Assembly (NCBI RefSeq): GCF_037975245.1
Contig: NC_092577.1
Location: 3,172,501 to 3,236,500 of the forward strand
Direction: 5' to 3'
DNA: 64,000 nt
DNA from: Apostichopus japonicus
Lineage: Eukaryota; Echinodermata; Holothuroidea; Aspidochirotida; Stichopodidae
The notes under the pieces were generated by a model, which worked only from the letters and a program-made list of their open reading frames with translations, had not been told where the DNA came from and did no database searches. Position numbers and translations under genes: made by a program. Positions within the stretch are counted from its first letter, which is position 1. Each line of letters opens with the position of its first letter. Shown one piece after another: positions 52,901 to 57,028 of this stretch.

Positions 52901-54678
52901 GTACATACAGTTTTATATGTAAAATTAACATTGCTCACCATGTATGGCAAACATGTTGAAGCACATCTGGACACCTCTCCATCCAATTTTTATGAGATTA
53001 CAAGAATTTGGCTGCTCACCAAGTTTAGCAACATATTTCCACTTAAAACCAAACATTTGACAGAAATTCCACGTCATTCTATTGCAATGTAATCTTTTTA
53101 AGTACTTCGTTGGCAAGGCTTTGTTAAGTTTTTGCCAATTTTCAACATTCCTGTTTAGGATTTTTGGTGGAAGAAACCCCTGGTATTCGATAATTGTTTC
53201 CTTGGTGACCCCATTCTTCACATTTGACATTTTGGTGACCTTTTCAGTAGCAGATGTTGAGGAGCGGCCTATGAAGAGGAGAGCATCCCCTTTCCTCCCC
53301 GTTTGAGAAATGTTTACATGATTAACTTGAAAAGCAGTGTTACCTATTTTTACAACTTCTGAAGTACTGTACGTTCAAGATTTTCCATTTTTTCCCCACA
53401 AATATTTGCAAGCTTTCCCCCTTATTTTTTTGGCGACCCTACAAAATATTGTGGGGACCCCAAACAGGGTCCCATCCTGCAGAGTATCATGGTACTACAG
53501 GCGGCAGCTAAAATTTTTCAACCACGTTAGCTTTCCTTTAACTTTTGTGGAGTATGACTAAATACTGCTCATGACCAGGTTCGACGCAAAATTCCGTTTT
53601 CCAGGCAGCTACTGTATGTACCAGTTTTAGTTTTTGATGTACAGACCTGATGATTGATGCCATATTTGAGAATATCGATGGGACATTTTGGAAAACGTTT
53701 GTCACATTCAATGACCCATGACGGCGCTCCGTAGATGAAATATCCACTACTTACCAAAAGTACTGTTTCTTGTGACGAGTGCAATGTATGTTTCCTCGTT
53801 GCCCTCTTGGGGCTGACAGACCGTCTCGGAGTACGAACAATCCACCAGAAAGCACAGCCCGTTTCCGAGGAACGCCAGATCGCAACTCGGCGTCCGGCAA
53901 CACCTCTTGGCGCAGGCGCGGATGGAGTAGACGTTCGGCTGTTGCGTGAAAGCATCGATTTGGGATAAGTCTGGAATGAGACCGGTCTGCGGGTCGTCGA
54001 CATAGCACCTCGCTTGCTGCGACGATGACGACGTCTTCACTGCGCCTGTGGGAGATAAAAGCCACGATGAACGCAACGGAAGAAAACAGATCAAAACGAG
54101 ACCGTCCGTGACGATAGGTGAGGAGGGAAGCAGAAAATGGTGTGGTAGGGAGGAAAATAAATTATGAAGTATAGGGTTTACTGATTAACTGTTAGAGTGA
54201 CCCACCACACCTCACCCCTCCCATGTCTGCTCCTGTTCCCTCCCTCCCTCCCCCTCCCTTTTCCCTTACTTATGTCCCCTTCACCCATCTCCCTCCTGCG
54301 TAAAGAGGCATCTACCGGTTAAGAATCTAAGAATCCAGCCTATTAACTAACTACTAACAGTGCATCAATAGTCAATCTCTGCCAAACCCCCCATGCCCCC
54401 CACCCACCCCCACGGCCATTACTCTGACAACCATGCCAAATATCACGATAACTGCACAACTTCTCACCTTCTGAGACGCTCCACAGAGTTAGAAAACATA
54501 GAAGGAACGAAAACCACAGAGACCCTGGAGCCCTAAATCTCCTGAATACTTTTCTGTGTCTAATGTGAACACTGTTCCATTCAGGTCGATGAGTCCAACT
54601 CGGAAAATAATGAAAATTTGACATTGCGACCGTCCTCTCTCCTCCGTCCATCGTGAAAGTTTGTGACGTCTGTCTCAT
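14303..54678 (-). CDS. KIAA0319L: KIAA0319/KIAA0319-like family protein (MANSC, five PKD, transmembrane), complete, 22 exons
   Basis: Coding order on the minus strand: 54678-54468, 54045-53755, 51473-51120, 37106-36951, 34926-34678, 32647-32457, 31652-31472, 30729-30597, 30151-30087, 29714-29560, 28737-28614, 27791-27656, 26790-26636, 25781-25630, 25118-24980, 23820-23750, 23160-23081, 21436-21312, 20660-20538, 19529-19439, 18851-18757, 14466-14303. The sum is 3,441 nt, giving 1,146 residues; vertebrate members are about 1,050-1,070. Residue map: signal region to ~70, MANSC ~84-165, Cys-rich module ~245-280, linkers 286-420, five PKD domains ~421-897, C6 region with WMENF and SNC ~990-1030, transmembrane helix ~1032-1058, YSLL (YxxPhi) at 1072-1075, acidic DTDDE in the tail. 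Vertebrate members are plasma-membrane/endosomal proteins linked to neuronal migration, endocytosed through a YxxPhi motif; KIAA0319L is also the AAV receptor. Single ortholog versus paralog status is not decided. Confidence 0.93.
14464..14640. repeat. AT-rich simple repeat next to the last exon
   Basis: (AATAATA)n/(TAAAT)n tract beginning immediately inside intron 21, upstream of the exon 22 acceptor. In transcript sense it forms a T/A-rich tract next to the acceptor. Confidence 0.85.
16245..16320. repeat. G-rich tract in intron 21
   Basis: Runs of GGGGATGGGAGGGGGAGGGG. C-rich in the transcript sense of the host gene. Confidence 0.8.
16362..16578. repeat. Tandem repeat, 31-bp unit, 7 copies (intron 21)
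   Basis: The unit reads GCAGGGAGTGATGCTATTGC then ATATTCATGTG. The sub-word GCATATTCAT also occurs three times in an unrelated place, about 6810-6875. Confidence 0.9.
17270..18765. repeat. Higher-order minisatellite seeded at the exon 21 splice donor
   Basis: The short unit on the minus strand is GTGAGTTATTAGTAAAACTA followed by CACTGACTACAA. Higher-order blocks of about 165 bp include TTCTTGCATAATCATTG (plus strand). Nine copies of the junction-like CTAATGGTGAGTTATTAG lie at about 17495, 17595, 17728, 17828, 17995, 18158, 18325, 18487 and 18655, plus the real exon 21 junction at 18757/18756. Confidence 0.93.
18757..18851 (-). CDS. KIAA0319L: KIAA0319-like exon 21: juxtamembrane tail with YxxPhi motif
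   Basis: Acceptor CTCTCCTGAAAG, donor AATG|GTGAGT, phase 2/1. It encodes RKRKKSKRKHQYSLLTDD. YSLL occupies the place of the AP-2 sorting motif of vertebrate KIAA0319. Its donor starts the intron 21 minisatellite. Confidence 0.92.
19439..19529 (-). CDS. KIAA0319L: KIAA0319-like exon 20: transmembrane helix
   Basis: Acceptor TTTTCTTTCAG, donor ACAG|GTAAGA, phase 1/2. It encodes DWSILYVIIIAFF and continues hydrophobic to LLTCCFNR, one membrane pass with a stop-transfer end. Confidence 0.94.
19565..19710 (-). repeat. Dispersed SINE-like repeat family B, partial copy
   Basis: It matches 10046-10190 in the same orientation: GGGCACGAAAA, CCGAACGACT, CTCTCCACCCCCCAGTC and AAAGGGAACAGAT. Located in intron 19, close to exon 20. 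Confidence 0.6.
20538..20660 (-). CDS. KIAA0319L: KIAA0319-like exon 19: C6 cysteine module
   Basis: Acceptor CTCCATCAG, donor TGCG|GTACGT, phase 1/1. CQKNCSNHGTC, then CVCETFWMENFFRV and GDGESNC match the juxtamembrane EGF-like Cys module diagnostic of the KIAA0319 family. Confidence 0.95.
20990..21312. repeat. Minisatellite seeded at the exon 18 splice donor
   Basis: About 5-6 units of roughly 50 bp. Minus-strand unit: TGTAGGTAAGAGTTATTAAT followed by AACATAGGTAAACATCATAG. Several units repeat GTAG|GTAAG, the same as the authentic donor context GTAG|GTAAGG at 21312. Confidence 0.88.
21312..21436 (-). CDS. KIAA0319L: KIAA0319-like exon 18
   Basis: Acceptor TTTCTTTGGACAG, donor GTAG|GTAAGG, phase 2/1. 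It encodes LLVIFYATNSSDGG and VLKMLKDSS, ending YDTV just before the Cys module. A minisatellite starts at the donor. Confidence 0.9.
21830..23081. repeat. Two-part minisatellite seeded at the exon 17 splice donor
   Basis: Alternating subunits on the minus strand: CTCAGGAAGGTAAGGCTTAC with CTACCTAAAGGAAAGTAAAG, then AGGGAGGTAAGGCTCCCTTA with CCTAAAGGGATTAAGTAACC. The first subunit copies the last nine exon 17 bases (CTCAGGAAG) plus the start of the intron. About a dozen composite units fill most of intron 17. Confidence 0.93.
23081..23160 (-). CDS. KIAA0319L: KIAA0319-like exon 17
   Basis: Acceptor GGCTTTATACAG, donor GGAAG|GTAAGG, phase 0/2. It encodes KGLVSFLESVVEGEVILQ, aligning with the membrane-proximal region of vertebrate members. 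The minisatellite at 21830-23080 begins at its donor and its units copy the junction. Confidence 0.9.
23670..23725. repeat. Purine/pyrimidine simple tract next to exon 16
   Basis: A T-run followed by G9 and GGGGAGG motifs, about 25-80 nt beyond the exon 16 donor. Likely low complexity only. Confidence 0.7.
23750..23820 (-). CDS. KIAA0319L: KIAA0319-like exon 16: membrane-proximal region
   Basis: Acceptor GCTTTTGACAG, donor AAAAG|GTTTGT, phase 1/0. It encodes DPHANDLVELLFDKD, the start of the helical region after the PKD domains in this family. Confidence 0.88.
24478..24600. repeat. Short tandem array with CRE-like TGACATCACA words
   Basis: Five copies of TGACATCACA at 24481, 24501, 24521, 24544 and 24567, the last three within a 23-bp unit (with CAGACCCACCTACTG). 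It lies in intron 15. A regulatory function is not shown. Confidence 0.75.
24980..25118 (-). CDS. KIAA0319L: KIAA0319-like exon 15: PKD5 second half
   Basis: Acceptor CTTTTTCTTTAG, donor GAAG|GTATAA, phase 0/1. It encodes GVYVFNLTVADAKGRTSSD, closing the PKD array. Confidence 0.92.
25630..25781 (-). CDS. KIAA0319L: KIAA0319-like exon 14: PKD5 first half
   Basis: Acceptor TTCTTCATCCAG, donor GGG|GTAAGT, phase 1/0. It encodes DPVANAGRDITISLP, then LDGSLSSDDKGIVSYSW and SPAAG, the most conserved PKD unit of this family. Confidence 0.94.
26300..26362. repeat. (TA)n microsatellite in intron 13
   Basis: About 30 uninterrupted TA dinucleotides. Confidence 0.95.
26636..26790 (-). CDS. KIAA0319L: KIAA0319-like exon 13: PKD4 second half
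   Basis: Acceptor GACTCTCATAG, donor AAAG|GTCAGT, phase 2/1. It encodes GPDSDSLVIENADTATVTV and GDYTFKLTVTDGQGES. Confidence 0.92.
26850..27238 (-). mobile_element. tRNA-derived SINE, near full length
   Basis: On the minus strand the 5' end carries a tRNA-like head with an A-box-like TGGTCAAGTGGTTAAGGC and a B-box GGTTCAAACCC. A body follows (CCTTGGGTAAGGAAC; CACCCAGGTGTATAAATGGG), ending in a (TTA)n tail at 26850-26875. The type is widespread in marine invertebrates (family recognition from general knowledge). It lies in intron 12, between exons 12 and 13. Confidence 0.8.
27656..27791 (-). CDS. KIAA0319L: KIAA0319-like exon 12: PKD4 first half, GC splice donor
   Basis: Acceptor GGGATTTTCAG, phase 1 in. 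It encodes NKPPVADAGPHKEL, then STTLDGSGSRDD and YLWEMI. The donor must be ATCAA|GCAAGT (phase 2), because only this joins in frame to the next exon and restores the family sequence IKGPD. The GT four bases downstream would cause a frameshift and early stop. Confidence 0.87.
28100..28345. repeat. Degenerate short repeat rich in ATGCAAAT octamers (intron 11)
   Basis: About eight ~18-28 bp units of the type TATGCAAATTAGGTCTT. Exact ATGCAAAT occurs at least four times. A related downstream duplication (AACGTCAAGGAA; GATATGAGCAGCAAGCATGG) is present at about 28228 and 28353. Confidence 0.7.
28614..28737 (-). CDS. KIAA0319L: KIAA0319-like exon 11: PKD3 second half
   Basis: Acceptor TTATCGACAG, donor TCAG|GTAAAA, phase 0/1. 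It encodes VVLKASKLQQGIYTFRLKV and then YDSKGQSA, the end of a PKD domain. Confidence 0.92.
28845..29045. repeat. C-rich tandem repeat in intron 10
   Basis: Three to four units of about 60 bp with CAGCCCTCACCCCCTCCTCC and CAACAAGGAAGATAAGAA. The sense transcript is G-rich. Confidence 0.85.
29390..29545 (+). repeat. Dispersed repeat family C, copy 2
   Basis: Inverted match to 4550-4712, sharing GATGAGCCTGGGGT, TTGCGGTATAGGCT, GCATATGCTACAGTGTGTTA and GAGGTAGAAAAGAAATCA. It ends 14 nt from the exon 10 splice donor. Confidence 0.78.
29560..29714 (-). CDS. KIAA0319L: KIAA0319-like exon 10: PKD3 first half
   Basis: Acceptor TTTGGAACAG, donor TCC|GTGAGT, phase 1/0. It encodes LPTDEVILNGNGSRDDHGI and WEWTIVEGG. 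A family C dispersed repeat begins about 14 nt beyond the donor. Confidence 0.92.
30087..30151 (-). CDS. KIAA0319L: KIAA0319-like exon 9: PKD2 last strand
   Basis: Short 65-nt exon, phase 2/1, acceptor TTTTACTGTTTAG, donor GAAG|GTAAAT. It encodes LTVTDIDGATDVALVNVTV, the closing strand of a PKD domain. Confidence 0.9.
30597..30729 (-). CDS. KIAA0319L: KIAA0319-like exon 8: PKD2 middle
   Basis: Acceptor TTACCTTCCAG, donor TTTAG|GTATGT, phase 1/2. It encodes STDDTDGLTFLWEVV and SPGFYQFR, with the conserved D-D and W of PKD repeats. Confidence 0.92.
30895..31253. mobile_element. hAT-type nonautonomous element (MITE)
   Basis: The left end CAGGGTTTCCCTAA and right end TTAGGGAACCCCTG form ~14-bp terminal inverted repeats. 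Flanks TATTAGAG and CATTAAAG look like an 8-bp target duplication with two differences. There is no transposase frame. Lies in intron 7. Confidence 0.75.
31472..31652 (-). CDS. KIAA0319L: KIAA0319-like exon 7: PKD1 end and PKD2 start
   Basis: Acceptor TTTTTACAG, donor ACCA|GTACGT, phase 0/1. It has LQAGLYTFEINVTSPNGAG (last PKD1 strands), then ENTPPVAVVYPKG (start of PKD2). Domains 1 and 2 share this exon, unlike the later PKD units. Confidence 0.92.
31740..32445. repeat. C-rich minisatellite next to the exon 6 donor
   Basis: Many 17-22 bp units such as CCATCCAACCCTTTCCC and CCTACCAGGTACCCCACC. In the transcript sense it is G-rich (GGGGAAAGGG, CTGGTAAGATGGGG). Long overlapping open frames on both strands here are low-complexity artefacts. 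Confidence 0.92.
32457..32647 (-). CDS. KIAA0319L: KIAA0319-like exon 6: PKD1, first part
   Basis: Acceptor TTGTCCCTTTTCAG, donor GAT|GTAAGT, phase 1/0. It encodes VTLHVSGGDSKVLQLPQ, then EYKYDWRLVSGPEES, matching the first, divergent PKD domain of the family. A C-rich minisatellite (31740-32445) begins about 12 nt past the donor. Confidence 0.92.
34215..34425 (+). repeat. Dispersed SINE-like repeat family B, head-containing copy
   Basis: Same family as 10046-10372, opposite orientation. GGTCCCGAGTTCGAGTCACT resembles a tRNA B box, followed by the shared AAGATTAATGTATG and AGCCAATGAGGCTTCTTCGC. It lies in intron 5 near exon 5. Confidence 0.65.
34678..34926 (-). CDS. KIAA0319L: KIAA0319-like exon 5: Thr/Ser/Pro-rich mucin-like linker
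   Basis: Acceptor CATATTAACCCAG, donor AAAT|GTAAGT, phase 1/1, 83 codons. It is rich in Thr, Ser, Val and Pro (PVDTTTTRVV; SSSSLITPS; PPTTASSTT), a likely O-glycosylated stalk before the PKD array. Confidence 0.87.
36307..36340. repeat. (CAGA)n(CA)n microsatellite
   Basis: Five CAGA units followed by a CA run. Confidence 0.9.
36951..37106 (-). CDS. KIAA0319L: KIAA0319-like exon 4: charged linker cassette
   Basis: Acceptor TTATTGTCATGCAG, donor AAATG|GTAATG, phase 1/1, 52 codons. It encodes a Lys/Glu/Asp/Pro-rich disordered segment (KEKDDGSNGETT; ENPEVEEKN). There is no domain, but the frame, splice sites and phase all fit. It may be an alternatively used cassette. Confidence 0.75.
37480..37880. 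repeat. Tandem repeat, 129-bp unit, 3 copies (intron 3)
   Basis: CACTGCTGGTCTTGTCCAAG starts at 37511, 37640 and 37769, exactly 129 bp apart. The unit length, divisible by three, keeps a plus-strand frame open at 37490-37939; no coding claim is made. Confidence 0.9.
39786..39905 (-). mobile_element. tRNA-derived SINE family A, copy 1 (truncated head)
   Basis: Minus strand: GGGTTCGAATCCCGGTGAAG B box, then GAAGTTTTTTCACAGTTCTG and CCAACTCACTACGATT, ending in a (TA)n tail at 39751-39783. The A-box end is lost at a second (TA)n tract. Confidence 0.75.
40592..40943. mobile_element. hAT-type nonautonomous element with perfect 8-bp target duplication
   Basis: The terminal inverted repeat CAGGGTTGTCCAACC is perfect over 15 bp. 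GCTTAGGG flanks it on both sides (40584-40591 and 40944-40951). The subterminal sequence is CG-rich (GGCCCGCGGGCC). It is 352 bp with no transposase. Both features are diagnostic of hAT transposition. Confidence 0.92.
41515..42305. repeat. Tandem repeat, mostly 72-bp unit, 11 copies
   Basis: GTGCACTGGGTGCATACTCA recurs at 41537, 41607, 41689, 41761 and on to about 42261, alternating with TATATAAATATACTTATATA. It ends about 170 bp before the DIRS element. Confidence 0.92.
42470..42627. repeat. DIRS left inverted terminal repeat
   Basis: The core 42509-42627 is the exact reverse complement of 48870-48988, including GCTTACCTGTCTCCTCACAA and CACTGTGCGCCCTCTATGAC. The outer edge (CCAAAACTTACTGGTTTGGA onward) is unique to this end and is copied in the internal complementary region. 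Confidence 0.92.
43104..43202. repeat. DIRS internal complementary region
   Basis: The first half is the reverse complement of the left element edge (CCAGTAAGTTTTGG end); the second half (ATTTACTTCGCTCCTCGC) is the reverse complement of the right edge. Together they are complementary to the junction of the two ends, as in DIRS1, where this region is thought to template circle formation. Confidence 0.9.
43195..44468 (-). pseudogene. DIRS tyrosine recombinase, interrupted by frameshifts
   Basis: The frame 44468-43725 has an N-terminal recombinase-type helical region (YDSRLRKFDQWC; STIRNYRSAI) and runs up to the first catalytic Arg region (VASARR). The continuation (KTISSVAEDK; HDVRG with the H-x-x-R pair) is in another frame, 43954-43274, so there is one shift near 43762-43790. 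A second shift near 43330-43345 puts the segment expected to carry the catalytic tyrosine in a third frame, which runs to a TAA at 43197. As read, no single frame contains all catalytic residues. Assembly indels are possible. Confidence 0.8.
44090..46087 (-). other. Second long open frame overlapping DIRS RT, same strand
   Basis: 665 codons without a stop in a different frame of the same strand. Upstream of about 44545 the translation is Arg/Pro/His/Thr-rich with no recognisable domain. Downstream it contains the conserved RT-recombinase linker (LSWDHMDAYIFPPL; LIAPFWPRRPWF). The 5' part is probably kept open by GC-rich codon use, but overlapping pol frames are known in DIRS1. Confidence 0.6.
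44461..46194 (-). CDS. DIRS reverse transcriptase / RNase H
   Basis: 577 codons. RT motifs in order: WRPILNLKPLN, TVDLRDAYLHI, ALPFGLATAPRTF, and the catalytic YLDD box (YVYLDDWLV). RNase H follows with TTDASLSGWGAHW, INILEMMAV, FTDNTTVVAYI and NVMADALSR, giving the D-E-D-D set. The start overlaps the gag 3' end by 44 nt. Near 44536-44540 a run of five G (plus strand) coincides with a shift: the conserved DIRS linker (DAYIFPP; TLIAPFWP) continues in the frame of 46087-44090 instead. Confidence 0.92.
   Translation of the reverse strand: MTAPPIDQRSPPSPRGAHLTAAIPPVGGRLTNFSQQWEFIGGDKWVLDTVKHGYKIEFSSSPPFGGGGRQTLTPTDPVKRLALEGEILALLAKQAITRVPEETGPLFRSSFFLTKKRDGTWRPILNLKPLNTKHIRPKHFRMETLNLILPLLRKGMWAATVDLRDAYLHILIHKEHRRFLAFRYAEQDYQFRALPFGLATAPRTFTRVAGAVVAYLRKRGVTLYVYLDDWLVVGNSLSEATNNVHKMLQTLQELGWIVNQKKSRLSPSQTIQFLGAILDFTTGVARPSEERVAAVKATTQQILAHRGSPTGTWLRALGLMASLVDIVRLCRLHMRPLQLHLLRSADPTDPDKTTLIYRSEEVTQHFRWWLDPNNWSSGVPFAIQLPRTSITTDASLSGWGAHWSNRTAWGTWSQTETSLHINILEMMAVKRALEAFNDHVQGTISTIFTDNTTVVAYINRQGGTRSERLCRLAWEVITAAEDSGTILRASHIAGKLNVMADALSRGHIDPNEWSLEQETCDRIFSIFGRPTIDLFATHKNNKLQTFLPDDSTPWPTTRTQCPSPGTTWMRTSSRRYV
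46151..48271 (-). CDS. DIRS gag-like protein with Cys-rich N-terminus and RS domain
   Basis: 706 codons starting MSRNPLKCINC. The N-terminus has paired cysteines (CINC, CPKC, CLVC) resembling the zinc-ribbon-like start of DIRS/LAP2alpha-type gag proteins. Residues ~90-280 are highly charged, with RRRSRSRSREPDREPERR and RRERSGSHTRSPRRRER, an SR-protein-like region. The middle (~400-620) has a helical segment with LEELLVEVDMAARSGMKFA and RREILAKSEF-like sequence (read as RRETLAKSEF), typical of DIRS gag. The C-terminus is Arg/Gly-rich. The frame is intact. It overlaps the RT frame. Confidence 0.85.
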   Translation of the reverse strand: MSRNPLKCINCSMFRPGRAWDEHDLCPKCRSCTRRDPCLVCIKFTPAQWQDIDLWLEGLRSKLQGRLDSIPSAIGAPEVPGITGDREEEGVVEREVEESGQERAEGEKEVEREERERERIPLTAPATSGSVTARGKGRSKGKAPAKKRPPKQRHSSAGLETPSQSGPQLNRPTERGPPAVGGSGPKERATEGTRRRSRSRSREPDREPERRVPTEIPARESRERESSRRPRRERSGSHTRSPRRRERKRYSPISDESSDSSDDGYRRSKRRRRSPRRRQEEEPAWLSKLTGLLRPLLEQRTSTVADVAPGPTSPVSTMAPQPAPDPDALDCRASVNLSGLEDEGEPIDPDPLDYDPMEDSFGHNYEPEEAPVTGGALPQELITRAADIFRRHLGFEEPETQPQKAGRVSKLTATGEASYKPKTTIPVDATCYDRFEAIANKTKWTAFPARADRAVRVPDEAWKDLFRCPTIPQEAKERLKAEQGASSTHVFKTPDQRKLEELLVEVDMAARSGMKFASVLMLSAEVLMRHHQQLPEDSSQVSRDEAGQLLLLLGPLVRLAYDQFARVATRSVKARRQNIVSAIHWPSTEAKDRMLELPILGEDLFAGCFQKKLQEEVARRETLAKSEFRPPPTQRTRPFRPRESRAPRGTRAAPAKSMSRGALRGRSRGAAFRPTRPWAPRGGRGSTSTRRDSDRSSNRPAFAAQP
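48870..49004. repeat. DIRS right inverted terminal repeat
   Basis: 48870-48988 is the exact reverse complement of the left repeat core. The outer edge GCGAGGAGCGAAGTAAAT differs from the left edge and matches the internal complementary region. Confidence 0.92.
49497..49655 (-). mobile_element. tRNA-derived SINE family A, copy 2 (complete tRNA head)
   Basis: The minus-strand head GCGTCCATAGCCTAGTGGTT AGGGTGTCC has an A-box-like sequence; GGTTCGAATCCCAGTGGAGG is the B box. The family body follows (TTTTTTCACTGTTC; CCAACTCATTACGATTTTC), ending in a (TA)n tail at 49497-49518. Confidence 0.82.
49848..49935. repeat. TA-rich microsatellite
   Basis: (TA)n and TACCGGTATA units; low complexity only. 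Confidence 0.9.
50850..51025 (-). mobile_element. tRNA-derived SINE family A, copy 3 (degenerate)
   Basis: Minus strand: CGCATTTAAAGCGGGAGGCC and a mutated B box (GGATAGACTCCCGGTGG), then GAAGTTTTTCACTGTTCTGG and CCAACTCACTACAATA, with a long TA-rich tail at 50850-50935. It lies 90 nt beyond the exon 3 donor in intron 3. Confidence 0.75.
51120..51473 (-). CDS. KIAA0319L: KIAA0319-like exon 3: linker plus six-cysteine module
   Basis: Acceptor CCATTTCAAAG, phase 1/1, 118 codons. A Ser-rich, poorly conserved start is followed by TCYSRTDCGLNEEC and GICICQEQF...TC, a small EGF/EB-like disulphide module. The donor ACACAG|GTGCTT is weak, so the 3' edge is the least certain in the gene; phase 1 agrees with exon 4. 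Confidence 0.75.
52200..53754. other. Intron 2 interior, no supported feature
   Basis: Contains unremarkable sequence with a few short open frames (for example minus 52925-53230) that have no usable splice sites plus family match. A C-run and CT-rich tract lie at 52640-52700. Confidence 0.5.
53755..54045 (-). CDS. KIAA0319L: KIAA0319-like exon 2: MANSC domain
   Basis: Acceptor TTATCTCCCACAG, donor TTTG|GTAAGT, phase 1/1, 97 codons. The pattern CAKRCCRTPSCDLAF...LCFLVDCSYSETVC matches the MANSC (MANEC) cysteine arrangement at the N-terminus of this family. Confidence 0.92.
54468..54678 (-). CDS. KIAA0319L: KIAA0319-like exon 1: signal peptide
   Basis: Three in-frame ATGs (54678, 54651, 54624) precede a basic stretch and a hydrophobic core LWFSFLLCFLTLW, typical of a signal peptide. 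Any could start translation; the third gives the most compact signal. Donor GAAG|GTGAGA, phase 1 out. The 5' UTR and promoter are not identified. Confidence 0.75.
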
Positions 54679-55639
54679 TGCACGACTCCAGCGTCTCCGC
54701 TAATACGAAGAGCACTCCACTTTCATCCGACAAATCGGTATTTGTTTTTCCTTCGGAAGATGTATATACTAGTTCCGAAGATGGGCAGGTAGGAAGATTG
54801 CAGGTAGATATCAGACAGTACCGATATCTTCTGTTAGTGTCAAAAAGAAGGCCTTCCCTCAAAACTGTTTAAGAACACCTGCCAAAGATGAGATAAAACG
54901 AAAAGTACTCAAATGAATGGGAAGTCAAGATGGTATTTAAATACCATGATCAGTATTAAAAGAAGAAACATCAAATGATGAGTTTTCCTTGTCAAAATTT
55001 CACACTCGGGGGAAGTATTTCACCGATGGAGACTTCAATGACATCCTGCCAGCTGATCTCAATTTTCAAGGATGTGTTGGTTATATACAGTACAGTATAT
55101 AGGGCGAGTAATTATATAGGGCAATACCGGGAATATGCTAGAGAATGACAATAAAATGGTCGTGTAGGGATGAGCTCAAATTACCGAAATATGACAGATC
55201 GTCGGTGTAATTAACAGATTCAGTATGATCAGTACCAAATATTATTGAACAAACCATTGTCAATTTAACAGAGTTGTAATAGTCTAATTCTAGGAAGATA
55301 TAATAATTTTCCCACGGAAAAAATGAGTTAAACATACAATTGGAAAATGTCAGATAAAATCCAGCTCTGCAGGTCCATTTGTGACTGCAATGATCTATTC
55401 CTGATAGCATTTGATTATGATAACACATTCAGCTTTGAAAAAAACCTTGAGACGGTCTTTAATCGGTTTATCCATAGATCACATACTGTTAAGCCATCTG
55501 GTTGCCGTTACTGACATACTGTATTTGTCTGGGTCTGATAATATTCCAGACCACATTGTATTTAAGCAAGATTAACTGATCTATAGCTACGACAATTTTT
55601 CCAAAACTTCGGTGCAAGAGTACCTTGACAAGGCTGTTA

Positions 55640-55740
55640 CAGTAATTCTCCTCTTCTCTTGCCCTCAATCCCGTCCCCCTAGCCCCCTGTCCCCCTAGCC
55701 CCCCTGTCCCCTGTCCCCTACCCCCTCCTCTCACCCTCAT
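55640..55740. repeat. C/T-rich simple tract
   Basis: CCCTGTCCCCTAGCCCCC-type short repeats of about 15 bp. Confidence 0.8.
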
Positions 55741-56400
55741 TTGGCACTAAATTCTGTGAGCGACAGATTTGATGATCAATAAAGTCATCAAATTATATTT
55801 AGTCTTCTAGACTAAGACACTTTTGCCGTAGAGTGCAAAAGTCATATATTGAAGTTCAACTTCTGAATGGTATATTCGGAGAGGAAGGGTAAGTGGGCGG
55901 TGCCCAAAAAGTGAGGGCGCTGCGCTAAAACGTTCCAGTCTTGTAGTTTAGGTAGATGGGAAAGTGAATATATGTAGAGTTCGTAGAGAGGAGCAAAGTA
56001 AATACTGTACATGAGATTATCAAGACATGTATACCGAGTTCATGTATGCCTCACAGTAACCATAAATGTAGGCTTTCTATTGTCTTAATCTAAACAGATG
56101 CATGCACAGTCCATATTTTCACTGTTGAAATTGTAAGTCATGTGACCAGTATAAGAAATATTGCTTAGCTCTCTGTTTCTAGAGTACAATTTTTAAGTTA
56201 TTTTAAAAGAATTTTGAACAACAGAAAGCTGACTGGGAATTTCTTAACCAATTTAAAAGAGAGCATTTCAGCTCTGGAGAACATAAGTCCATACGTATGA
56301 GTTCGTACGCTAGCATCAAGTCGTTTGTATTTATACTGAACTAGAGCCACTCATCCTGGTTTATTTCCTTCTGGCATTTTGGATATCTATAGCTGCTCAC

Positions 56401-56655
56401 GTTTTTTTTTTTCCCAGGACGAACGTGGGTTTCAGATTTTTCAGGAATTAACAAATTCGTTTGAAATTAGAGTTAGGGTTAAGAAAGTGGGTTAGGGACC
56501 CATATTTTTATGAAAATGAAGGATTTTCGTTCATAATCTGGGGTCAAAACTAGGAAAAAAGATTCAGAACATGTTTTTGAAAAAGTGTCACATGTTTGGA
56601 ATCCAGGGATTTGATTGGCCGATGCCCACGTTCGTCCTGGAAAAAAAAAATATGC
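56401..56655. mobile_element. Small TIR element with 11-bp flanking direct repeats
   Basis: Ends are TTTTTTCCCAGGACGAACGT GGG and its inverted copy CCCACGTTCGTCCTGG AAAAAA. TAGCTGCTCAC flanks both sides (56390-56400, 56656-56666). There is no coding sequence. The repeat length would fit a Mutator-like duplication, but the superfamily is not determined. Confidence 0.78.
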
Positions 56656-56934
56656 TAGCTGCTCACCGCACATACGTACTGTAGATAGATTGGGTACTCT
56701 CGCTTACTGCCTTGTATCCATTAACATATACTATAAGTCTAGGCAGTGTTAATATAGGTATACGTATTTCAATTTACACTTCCTCCAGCTCAACTTCAAG
56801 ACTTGCAGTTCAACTAATTGCCGCACTGTTTAATATTAATATCGGGGAATAATTAAGTTTTAAGTTTTCAGAATTTTTCGTTGTACAGTTTGGAAGTCTC
56901 TGCATTTTCTTCTATGGAATACTACAAACAATTT

Positions 56935-56975
56935 AATAATAATAATAATAATAATTATAATTATAATAATAATAA

Positions 56976-57006
<31 letters not shown>

Positions 57007-57028
57007 AACAATAATAATAATAATAAAG
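56935..57028. repeat. (AAT)n microsatellite with adjacent SINE-like end
   Basis: Long AAT/ATA run followed by AAAGATTTACATAGCGCC, resembling the 3' end of AAT-tailed SINEs (compare 26850-26900). Only the end is present. Confidence 0.75.

Noticed and set aside
52925-53230. Minus-strand frame of 101 codons in intron 2
   Set aside because: Looks protein-like, but I recognise no family. Its position between exons 2 and 3 lacks matching acceptor, donor and phase.
55870-56010. Another DIRS terminus (GAGAGGAGCAAAGTAAAT)
   Set aside because: Only the last ~17 bp match well; the rest is too diverged to call. The same applies to CAGGTAAGTGAGGAG near 61670.
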